Shown here: one piece after another, positions 1 through 5,560 of the stretch | Numbering within the stretch: position 1 is the first letter of the stretch | Layout of the letters: each line of letters starts with the position of its first letter | Notes under the pieces: model-generated | What the model saw: only the letters and a program-made list of their open reading frames with translations | The model's database searches: none | What the model was told of the DNA's origin: nothing | Source of the DNA: Actinomycetota bacterium | Lineage (GTDB): Bacteria; Actinomycetota; Actinomycetes; Nanopelagicales; Nanopelagicaceae | Length of the DNA stretch: 7,180 bases | Assembly: GCA_009705075.1 (NCBI GenBank) | Contig: WLCY01000026.1 | Coordinates: 1-7,180, forward strand | Direction: 5' to 3' | Made by a program: the position numbers and the translations under genes

Positions 1-309
1 AAGAAGAGCGGTGCCGAAATGATTTCGCGCTGGATGCGGGATGAAGTTCTGACCGCAGTTGCTAAGTTAAAACCGATAGCAGATTCAGTTGAACTGACAA
101 TGTCTCAACTTGCCCTGGCATGGGCACTCTCGAATCCAAATGTTTCATCCGTGATCATGGGAGCATCAAAACCAGCTCAGGTAAAGGAAAATGTCAAAGC
201 ATCAGGCGTGAAATTGAGCGGGGAAATTCTTAAGGAAATTGATAAGGCCCTCGGATCTATTCCAGAATCAAATCCGGATAAAACCGAGAGCCCAAATCCA
301 AGGCCTTAA
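1..309 (+). CDS. Aldo/keto reductase, C-terminal part (5' end outside window)
   Basis: The frame is open from base 1 and ends at TAA 307-309, giving the last 102 residues of a protein that starts upstream; the ATG at 19 is internal. The sequence matches the C-terminal end of the aldo/keto reductase TIM barrel, in the Kv-beta/YghZ-like branch. It shows a helix with SQLALAWALSNP, then a strand and loop with SVIMGASKPAQVKENV. The G-A-S-x-x-x-Q-x-x-E-N pattern is the family's NADPH adenosine-phosphate binding segment. Known members reduce aldehydes or ketones with NADPH in the cytosol; the catalytic Asp, Tyr, Lys and His lie upstream and are not visible, so the substrate cannot be named. The tail after the last helix is a Pro/Asn/Glu-rich extension. 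The gene converges on the DUF3043 gene with only 6 bases between the stops and no visible hairpin terminator. Confidence 0.9.
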   Translation, partial: KKSGAEMISRWMRDEVLTAVAKLKPIADSVELTMSQLALAWALSNPNVSSVIMGASKPAQVKENVKASGVKLSGEILKEIDKALGSIPESNPDKTESPNPRP

Positions 310-315
310 AAATAT

Positions 316-864
316 TTAAATTTTGTCGCCAAGTTTCTTCTGTGGTGCAGGTGCACGTAGTCGGCGCATCTGAGTAGACCGTAGCCAGCCATAGATTGCC
401 AACCCCTTGGTCGGAGCATCTGGGAATCTTTCAGCAACTAACCTTTTGATTCGCGATCCCACGAAAAATCCATAGATTATTGAATATCCCATCGCGGAAT
501 ACATAATCACAATTGCTGCGAAACGAACTTCAACAGATGGAACCATTGTAAGAATTAAAACTATGACCATGAGTGGCAAGAAATATTCACCAAGTGAACG
601 ATGTGAATCTATGTAATCACGAACCAATTTCTTAACCGGGCCACGATCGCGAGCTGGTAGCGCGTTCTCATCACCACGCATATAGGCGGCTCTGGCTTCT
701 GCTCGTGCAATCTTTAGGGCTTCACGGTTTTTTGCGCGGTCAACTTTCGAGACTGGCGCAGTAATTGAATTTATCTTTGTTTTAGCAACAGCGTCCTTGC
801 GCTTTGGAGTTGCCCTCCCTTTTTTCTCAGGAGTGTTTTCTGACTTCTTTGATGGCTCGCTCAT
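316..864 (-). CDS. DUF3043 family two-TM membrane protein
   Basis: Predicted protein of 182 residues, function unknown. Residues 1-60 are highly charged, Lys/Arg/Ala-rich and probably disordered or helical in the cytoplasm. A conserved-looking stretch at about 62-95 (ENALPARDRGPVKKLVRDYI, then a basic segment and GEYFLP) is the hallmark I associate with DUF3043, a family essentially restricted to Actinobacteria. Two hydrophobic segments follow, at about 94-109 and 112-134, then a basic cytoplasmic tail. The ATG at 864 was chosen because it lies 4 bases after the nadA stop and begins the usual MSEPSKK-type N-terminus. An in-frame ATG at 909 would add 15 unconvincing residues and overlap nadA by 41 bases. 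There is no clear Shine-Dalgarno sequence, so translation is probably coupled to nadA. The family assignment is from recognition; no biochemical role is claimed. Confidence 0.85.
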   Translation of the reverse strand: MSEPSKKSENTPEKKGRATPKRKDAVAKTKINSITAPVSKVDRAKNREALKIARAEARAAYMRGDENALPARDRGPVKKLVRDYIDSHRSLGEYFLPLMVIVLILTMVPSVEVRFAAIVIMYSAMGYSIIYGFFVGSRIKRLVAERFPDAPTKGLAIYGWLRSTQMRRLRAPAPQKKLGDKI

Positions 865-868
865 GTGG

Positions 869-2020
869 CTACGGTAGAGCGAGCATTCGCTCCAGCGCAA
901 CTTTTGCAAACTTAGCGGTTTCTGTGTCTACGCTTATTTGATTCACGAGGCGCCCATCAACGAGAGATTCCATCGCCCAGACCAGGTGAGGTAAGTCAAT
1001 TCGATTCATGGTCGAGCAATAACAAACTGTCTTATCTAAGAAATGGATATCACGATCTGGGAACCTGTTGGCCAACCTCTGGACCAAGTTGAGCTCGGTT
1101 CCGATTGCCCACTTGCTGCCAACAGGGGAGTTTTCAACTGTTTTAATTATCATCTCGGTGCTACCGACAACATCGGCGCGGGAAACTACTTCATGCTGGC
1201 ATTCAGGATGTACGAGGATTGAAACTCCGGGAACTTTCGCCCTCATCTGTTCAATATTTTCTACTGAGAATCGGCCATGTACCGAACAGTGTCCTCGCCA
1301 CAAAATAACTTTTGCATTCAATATTTCAGATTCACTCAATCCACCATTTGGTTTCCATGGATTCCAAGTAACGCAATCTTCGAGCGACAGGCCAAGATTT
1401 AGAACGGCGGTGTTACGACCCAGATGTTGGTCAGGTAGAAAAAGAATCTTTTCGCCTTTTTCAAAAGCCCACTTCATAGCTCTGGCGGCATTTGAAGAAG
1501 TACAAACTGCACCACCATTTTTCCCAGTAAATGCCTTTATCGCTGCGGACGAATTCATATATGTAATGGGTACGGTTCTATCGGCCACACCAATTTTTTC
1601 TAGCGCTGCCCAACAATCATCAACTTGCTTTGCACTTGCCATATCTGCCATTGAACAGCCAGCTGCAAGATCGGGAAGAATTACTTTTTGATCAGCGCTG
1701 GTTAAAATATCGGCGCTTTCTGCCATGAAGTGCACGCCGCAGAAGAAAATAAACTCAGCCGAACTGTTTGATTCAGCTGCTTGAGCCAACTTAAATGAGT
1801 CACCCGTGATGTCGGCGAATTGGATTACTTCATCCCGTTGATAATGGTGGCCAAGAATCATCGCTCGACTTCCCAGTGCCGCCCTTGCCGTTACAGCCCT
1901 TGCAACTAAATCAGGGCTACTTGCCTCTGGTAGCTCACCCGCACATGAAACTCCCCGCTCGCTCGCAAGATCCAACCCCTGGCCAAGTAGAAGAAGTTCG
2001 GAAAGTCTTGATGAGCCCAT
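869..2020 (-). CDS. nadA: Quinolinate synthase NadA, long (Bacillus-type) form
   Basis: Cytosolic [4Fe-4S] enzyme that condenses iminoaspartate with dihydroxyacetone phosphate to quinolinate, the second step of de novo NAD synthesis. At 383 residues it belongs to the longer NadA type, like the B. subtilis enzyme. Visible signatures are ILGHHYQ (55-61), FFCGVHFMAE (92-101), AGCSMAD (120-126), YMNSSAAIKAF (154-164), CTSSNA (173-178), FLPDQHLGRNTA (194-205), GHCSVHG (243-249), HPEC (271-274), GTEL (307-310) and CYCSTMNRIDLPHLVWA (333-349). By comparison with B. subtilis Cys110/230/320, the three cluster ligands should be C122, C245 and C335. The ATG at 2018-2020 gives a normal N-terminal extension; no strong ribosome site precedes it. 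No nadB or nadC is adjacent. The gene is divergent from erpA, whose product is the type of carrier that could load this cluster; that link is inference. Confidence 0.97.
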   Translation of the reverse strand: MGSSRLSELLLLGQGLDLASERGVSCAGELPEASSPDLVARAVTARAALGSRAMILGHHYQRDEVIQFADITGDSFKLAQAAESNSSAEFIFFCGVHFMAESADILTSADQKVILPDLAAGCSMADMASAKQVDDCWAALEKIGVADRTVPITYMNSSAAIKAFTGKNGGAVCTSSNAARAMKWAFEKGEKILFLPDQHLGRNTAVLNLGLSLEDCVTWNPWKPNGGLSESEILNAKVILWRGHCSVHGRFSVENIEQMRAKVPGVSILVHPECQHEVVSRADVVGSTEMIIKTVENSPVGSKWAIGTELNLVQRLANRFPDRDIHFLDKTVCYCSTMNRIDLPHLVWAMESLVDGRLVNQISVDTETAKFAKVALERMLALP

Positions 2021-2103
2021 AGGGACATTATGGAGTAGCCTTGTCGCATTAACGAGTCAAAAATTTTAGAATTTGCAAGATATCGAATTAGATTGGGAGA
2101 GCA
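2021..2103. promoter_or_regulatory. Divergent promoter region between nadA and erpA
   Basis: These 83 A/T-rich bases must hold the promoters for both divergent transcripts. Toward erpA, TAGAAT at 2067-2072 matches the -10 consensus in 5 of 6 positions, but the best upstream -35-like hexamer, TTGTCG at 2041-2046, sits 20 bases away, which is long. Toward nadA, TTGACT (reverse strand, 2060 to 2055) matches -35 well, but the hexamer 17 bases downstream is a poor TACTCC (2037 to 2032); that start would give a very short nadA leader. The erpA ribosome site is GGAG at 2096-2099, 4 bases before the ATG. No convincing operator dyad was found. The region is certain by layout; the individual boxes are weak. 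Confidence 0.4.
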
Positions 2104-2475
2104 ATGAGCACCGAAACTTCACAAGATGTAACAATCACAGGGGCCCCAGCGACCGGAATTGTTTTGACTGACGTTGCTGCGACCAAAGTTGCTGCTCTTT
2201 TGGCACAAGAAGGCCGTGATGATTTAAATCTTCGTGTTGCCGTACAGCCTGGTGGCTGTTCTGGTCTGCGCTATCAGCTTTATTTCGATGATCGCGCCCT
2301 TGATGGCGACACTATTACTGAGTTCAACGGTGTAAAGGTCGTAACCGACAAGATGAGCACGCCTTATTTGACAGGCGCATCAATAGATTTTGTGGACACA
2401 ATCGAGAAGCAGGGTTTCACAATCGATAATCCAAATGCCCAAGGCTCATGCGCTTGCGGCGACTCTTTTAACTAA
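2104..2475 (+). CDS. erpA: A-type iron-sulfur cluster carrier, HesB/IscA/ErpA family
   Basis: Small cytosolic carrier of 123 residues that binds an Fe-S cluster and passes it to client apoproteins. The core begins after about 17 variable residues. The three family cysteines are present in normal context: C52 in QPGGCSGLRYQLYF, and C116 and C118 in GSCACGDSF close to the C-terminus. The intervening segment, with GVKVVTD and SIDFVDT, fits the family fold. Length is close to the family norm of roughly 105-125. The ATG at 2104 has GGAG just upstream. Actinobacteria typically have one such protein, near adoK and the ctaC region (the Rv2204c-like gene of M. tuberculosis, from memory). Naming it erpA rather than iscA or sufA is by convention; sequence alone does not settle the A-type subclass. 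It is probably cotranscribed with adoK, 23 bases downstream. Confidence 0.95.
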   Translation: MSTETSQDVTITGAPATGIVLTDVAATKVAALLAQEGRDDLNLRVAVQPGGCSGLRYQLYFDDRALDGDTITEFNGVKVVTDKMSTPYLTGASIDFVDTIEKQGFTIDNPNAQGSCACGDSFN

Positions 2476-2498
2476 CTAAACAGTTAATTCACTGAGTA

Positions 2499-3488
2499 AT
2501 GAAAATTGCCTGCGCCGGCTCTGTCGGGCGCGATCATTTAATGACCTTTCCTGGAAAGTTCACCGATTCTTTGGTGGCCGAATCCTTGGACAAGGTCTCG
2601 CTCTCTTTCTTAGTAGATGGGCTAGATGTTAGACGCGGAGGGACCGCAGCAAATATCGCTTTCGGAATCGGCGCCTTAGGTTTAAATCCATATTTAATTG
2701 CAGCCGTCGGTACAGATTGGGCTGATTACGACTCTTGGCTAACTAGACATGGGGTTGACACCAACCATGTGAAAATTTCACAAGAGTTATTGACCGCCTC
2801 TTTCATGGTTACTACAGATATGGAATTGAATCAGATTGCATCATTCTTTCCAGGTGCGATGAGTGAGGCACGAGAAATCGAATTAGCTCCAATTATAGAA
2901 AAGACCGGAAAGTTCGATCTTTTAATTATTTCCCCAGATGATCCGGATGCAATGTTGAGCCATAGTCAAAGTGCCCGTGCGATGGGAATTCCATTTGCCG
3001 CAGATCCATCCCAACAACTCGCTCGAATGGATGGCGAAGCAATCAAATTACTAATCGAAGGGGCCGAGTATCTTTTCTTAAATGAATATGAATTGGCGTT
3101 GACTATTCAAAAAACTGGTTGGAGCGATGCCGAAATCTTTAGCAAGGTTAAGAAACGCATTATTACTCTTGGATCAGAGGGCTCTCGTATCGAAGAGCAC
3201 GGCAAAGAAGCGATAACCGTTGGCGTTCCAAAAGAGATTTCAAAACTAGATCCCACCGGCGTCGGCGACTGTTATCGAGCCGGATTTATCTCTGGACTTG
3301 CTTGGGGCCTAAAGCACGAAAGATGTGCACAACTTGGGTCGATGCTTGCAACTTTCTGTATTGAAACTAAAGGCACTCAAGAATATAAATTTACAAAGCC
3401 GGAATTCATCGAGCGATTTTCAGTGGCTTATGGTGTTGAAGCCGCACAAGAAGTAAACGAGAAAATTGAACCTCGCCTAGTCGGCTAA
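2499..3488 (+). CDS. adoK: Adenosine kinase of the PfkB/ribokinase family (AdoK-like)
   Basis: Predicted cytosolic kinase that phosphorylates adenosine to AMP with ATP, a purine-salvage step. The 329 residues match the ribokinase fold and closely resemble the mycobacterial AdoK/CbhK protein as I remember it. Landmarks are GSVGRDHLMTFPG (7-19), KVSLSFLVD (32-40), RRGGTAANIAFGIG (45-58), QIASFFPGAMSEAR (112-125), AADPSQQLARM (167-177), YLFLNEYE (191-198), TLGSEG (223-228) and DPTGVGD (251-257). D257 in the last motif is the expected catalytic base. Residues recalled as lining adenosine in the M. tuberculosis enzyme (S8, D12, S36, F37, G48, N52, F102, F116, Q172/Q173) fall at identical positions. 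The ATG at 2499 has only a weak GAG upstream. The 3' end overlaps the tusA 3' end on the other strand by 12 bp. A different nucleoside or sugar substrate remains possible. Confidence 0.92.
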   Translation: MKIACAGSVGRDHLMTFPGKFTDSLVAESLDKVSLSFLVDGLDVRRGGTAANIAFGIGALGLNPYLIAAVGTDWADYDSWLTRHGVDTNHVKISQELLTASFMVTTDMELNQIASFFPGAMSEAREIELAPIIEKTGKFDLLIISPDDPDAMLSHSQSARAMGIPFAADPSQQLARMDGEAIKLLIEGAEYLFLNEYELALTIQKTGWSDAEIFSKVKKRIITLGSEGSRIEEHGKEAITVGVPKEISKLDPTGVGDCYRAGFISGLAWGLKHERCAQLGSMLATFCIETKGTQEYKFTKPEFIERFSVAYGVEAAQEVNEKIEPRLVG

Positions 3489-3689
3489 CTTCGTAACTTC
3501 GAAGGAATTTGCACCAAGAGATACAACAGAATTTCCGGTCATTCGCGCCCACGCTTTTAGGTCTGGCTCAGATGCAGGATCGTCGCTTAGTAAAGTTATT
3601 TGCGAACCAATAACTTTTGTCGACAGTTCTTTGGCAAGCGCGATGACCGGCAAAGGGCAGCGCATTCCGAGGCAGTTCAGGGTCTCCAT
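3477..3689 (-). CDS. tusA: TusA/SirA-like sulfur carrier protein
   Basis: Small cytosolic protein of 70 residues in the TusA (SirA/YedF/YeeD) family, which carries sulfur as a persulfide on one conserved cysteine and passes it to pathways such as tRNA thiolation or molybdenum cofactor synthesis. The signature is at the N-terminus: C6-L-G-M-R-C11-P-L-P-V-I. C11 before Pro is the expected persulfide cysteine; C6 is an extra cysteine seen in many relatives. It is slightly shorter than the usual 75-81 residues but complete, ending with the typical strand SFEVTKL. Its ATG shares one base with the TAA of the upstream NifS-like gene (TAATG), so the two are translationally coupled. From memory, some actinobacteria carry a single fused desulfurase-TusA protein; this looks like the unfused version. 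The physiological acceptor is not shown by the sequence. Confidence 0.93.
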   Translation of the reverse strand: METLNCLGMRCPLPVIALAKELSTKVIGSQITLLSDDPASEPDLKAWARMTGNSVVSLGANSFEVTKLAD

Positions 3690-4735
3690 TAAGCGCGCAA
3701 CTCAGCGATTGTTTCTTCTAAAACCTGTAAAAACTTCTGGACATCTTCAAAACTAGTTCCATGATGAATTGTGAGGCGGATATTTCCTTGAGTTAAAGTT
3801 CCTAACGCGGCGAGCACATGGCTTGGTTGCATATTCACGGCGCTGCAGGCTGACCCGGAATCAACAGCAAAGCCCTTATCGGCTAGAACGGTTACCAATT
3901 GTTCGGCATTTACATATAAGAACGAGGCGCTAAGAAGATGATCAGCGCCACCTGGCGCCAGGTCACAATCAGGAATTTTTAACGAGAGATAGCTTCGGAT
4001 TTCCGAATTAATCGCTGCAATTTTCGCCGCTAAGTTTTTCTCATCTGCAACCCAACTATCAATGGCAAGTGCACTTGCCACAATCAATGGGAGAGATGTT
4101 GGGCCGGGATTGATTCGACTATCTAGGTGAGGAAGTGGATTTTGCCATTTAGCGCTCTTGGAAATTGCAAGAATCCCTAATCCACTTGGTCCGGCCCACG
4201 AAGTTGAATCCCATAGCGCCGTGCTCCAATTGTCAGGTAATTTGATTCGCGTACCAGAGCCAGTCGCATCAACAAACAAGCCAGCGCAATTATTTGGCCG
4301 GCTTAGTTGGATAGTCCCAGTCTCTCGATTACAAAGTTGCAGAGTTGCGACATCAGATTCTCTTAAATCTGCATAATCAATTTGGCCCGCAGTAGAAGCC
4401 TTTAGTTGAAAGCTTGAAAACTTCTCAGAAATTGCGAAAACTTCCATCCGGTCGATATTGCTAAATACCAGCCGATTTTGCGCCCCAATTAATCCACTGA
4501 TTCCCAGATGAAAGCCCAATGAGGGCTCGCCTAGAAATGAGATCTCCTCACTTTTGACTCCAAGATGGCCGGCAAAGGTTTCTCTGGCTTCGTTTAAGAG
4601 AATTGCTGCACTCTTTGAATCGACCCCTAGCTTTGCTGGATCTGGCCAAGCCACTTCAAAGATATGGGGCAGCGCCATCCGAGCAGCCTCGTGAAGCCTC
4701 GGCTCAGATTGAAAATTCGGGGTGATGGAAACCAC
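3689..4735 (-). CDS. NifS/IscS-like protein lacking the PLP lysine (probable desulfurase pseudoenzyme)
   Basis: The 348 residues have the layout of a class V aminotransferase/cysteine desulfurase, a family that uses PLP to take sulfur from cysteine. The C-terminal part is well kept: FAVDSGSACSAVNMQPSHVLAALG (289-312, C297 equivalent to IscS Cys328), then GNIRLTI. The PLP pocket is not. Where IscS has Ser-His-Lys before its Gly-Pro-x-Gly, this protein has D176-S-T-S179-W-A-G-P-S-G, with Ser at the Schiff-base lysine and Thr at the phosphate-binding His. VDATGSG (155-161) has Gly for the usual Gln, SNIDRMEVF (92-100) has Arg for the ring-stacking His, and both the N-terminal DNAAT-type motif and the glycine/threonine phosphate loop (about 68-75) are unrecognisable. 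N136-x-E138 is retained. The frame is open throughout, with no sign of a frameshift. The start is GTG at 4735; the next Met is residue 20. It is coupled to tusA by a 1-base overlap. A sulfur relay or scaffold role is inferred; desulfurase activity is doubtful. Confidence 0.85.
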   Translation of the reverse strand: MVSITPNFQSEPRLHEAARMALPHIFEVAWPDPAKLGVDSKSAAILLNEARETFAGHLGVKSEEISFLGEPSLGFHLGISGLIGAQNRLVFSNIDRMEVFAISEKFSSFQLKASTAGQIDYADLRESDVATLQLCNRETGTIQLSRPNNCAGLFVDATGSGTRIKLPDNWSTALWDSTSWAGPSGLGILAISKSAKWQNPLPHLDSRINPGPTSLPLIVASALAIDSWVADEKNLAAKIAAINSEIRSYLSLKIPDCDLAPGGADHLLSASFLYVNAEQLVTVLADKGFAVDSGSACSAVNMQPSHVLAALGTLTQGNIRLTIHHGTSFEDVQKFLQVLEETIAELRA

Positions 4736-4793
4736 GCCTAGAACGCTACTCCCACTTGGATATAAGAGTGAAACTGAGGGTTATTCTTACCCA
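4736..4793. promoter_or_regulatory. Divergent promoter region between the NifS-like gene and ctaC
   Basis: These 58 bases separate the GTG start of the NifS-like gene from the ctaC ATG. TATAAG at 4761-4766 matches the -10 consensus in 5 of 6 positions for ctaC; no good -35 hexamer lies 16-18 bases upstream. Read on the other strand, the same A/T core (4766 to 4760) could serve the NifS-like gene, so the two promoters may overlap. GAGGG at 4776-4780 is the only Shine-Dalgarno-like stretch before the ctaC ATG, at a rather long spacing of 13 bases. No clear operator dyad is seen. Confidence 0.35.
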
Positions 4794-5558
4794 ATGAATT
4801 TTAAGTCGAGGAAGAAATCGCTGGGCCGAGTGGCTCGTTATCTTCTATCGGGTGGAGCGCTGGTTTTGCTCACATCTTGTTCGACTGAAAATATCTCTGG
4901 GATGGGTTTTCCTAAGAACGTTTCAAGCGTAAATGACATCTCGCTTCCGCTCTGGCAGGGAGCTTGGATCGCAGCGGGAGTAGTCGGAGTCTTCACTGCG
5001 ATTTTAATTATGTATCCAGCATTCCGTCATCGTCGTAAAGGTGATGAAGTCCCAAAGCAGACGCAATACAACGTTCCAGTCGAAGTTGCATACACGATAA
5101 TTCCATTTATCATCGTTGCAGTTCTCTTCTATTTCACGGCAGTTAAAGAGTCTTCAATTACAAAGATTTCAGCAGATGACAAAATCAGTCACACGATAGA
5201 TGTCAACGCAATTCAGTGGTCGTGGCAATTTACTTATCGAGATAATCCTGATGCAGGAACTATTACTGGTACTCCAGCCAAGCCACCAACTCTTGTTCTG
5301 CCACAAGGCGAGCGAGTTCGATTTAACATCACAGCTACGGATGTGGTCCACGGATTCTGGATACCTGCATTTATGATTCAAATGCAAAATTTGCCAGGAG
5401 TTTCAAACCATCTTGAATTTACCGCTAACAAACTTGGAAGCTACCCTGGCCGATGCAACATACTTTGCGGGCGCAACCATTCCCAGATGTTATTCACGGT
5501 GAAAGTTGTTTCACCAAGTGATTACGAAGAATATATTTCTACTCTGAAGGCGGCTTAA
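4794..5558 (+). CDS. ctaC: Cytochrome c oxidase subunit II, lipoprotein form
   Basis: Membrane-anchored subunit that takes electrons from cytochrome c (in Actinobacteria, the bcc complex) through its binuclear CuA centre and passes them to subunit I. The 254 residues show a basic N-terminus with a hydrophobic stretch ending in lipobox L-T-S-C29 (lipid-anchored after signal peptidase II cleavage), TM helices at about 55-75 and 98-116, the aromatic segment [10 protein letters not shown] (139-148), and a cupredoxin domain. CuA ligands are H186 (DVVHGFWIP), C221, C225, H229 and M232 in [14 protein letters not shown]. The usual glutamate between the two cysteines is Ile223. The ATG at 4794 was chosen because it begins a proper lipoprotein signal; upstream in-frame starts at 4722 and 4725 would add 24 polar residues and overlap the NifS-like gene. 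The stop is 2 bases before ctaD, so the two are cotranscribed. Confidence 0.95.
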   Translation: MNFKSRKKSLGRVARYLLSGGALVLLTSCSTENISGMGFPKNVSSVNDISLPLWQGAWIAAGVVGVFTAILIMYPAFRHRRKGDEVPKQTQYNVPVEVAYTIIPFIIVAVLFYFTAVKESSITKISADDKISHTIDVNAIQWSWQFTYRDNPDAGTITGTPAKPPTLVLPQGERVRFNITATDVVHGFWIPAFMIQMQNLPGVSNHLEFTANKLGSYPGRCNILCGRNHSQMLFTVKVVSPSDYEEYISTLKAA

Positions 5559-5560
5559 TA

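Noticed and set aside
865..909. Upstream ATG at 909 for the DUF3043 gene
   Set aside because: It would overlap nadA by 41 bases and add 15 residues unlike the family N-terminus; the ATG at 864 follows the nadA stop by 4 bases.
1068..1691. Long open frame on the + strand antisense to nadA (207 codons)
   Set aside because: It lies entirely inside nadA, whose motifs and cysteines are intact on the other strand; the + strand translation resembles no family and is a codon-usage shadow.
2140..2147. GGGGCCCC palindrome near the start of erpA
   Set aside because: An 8-bp palindrome within coding sequence; too short to distinguish from chance.
4130..4260. Possibility that the missing lysine of the NifS-like protein comes from a local frameshift
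   Set aside because: Both flanks (VDATGSG and GPSGLGILAI) stay in the same frame at the expected spacing, and no alternative frame encodes His-Lys at this site.
4158..4376. Short + strand open frame opposite the NifS-like gene
   Set aside because: It is antisense to a complete 348-residue frame with family-level similarity, and there is no independent support for it.
4722..4793. Upstream in-frame starts for ctaC (GTG 4722, ATG 4725)
   Set aside because: They would add 24 polar residues before the lipoprotein signal peptide and overlap the divergent NifS-like start; the ATG at 4794 gives a normal signal sequence ending in LTSC.
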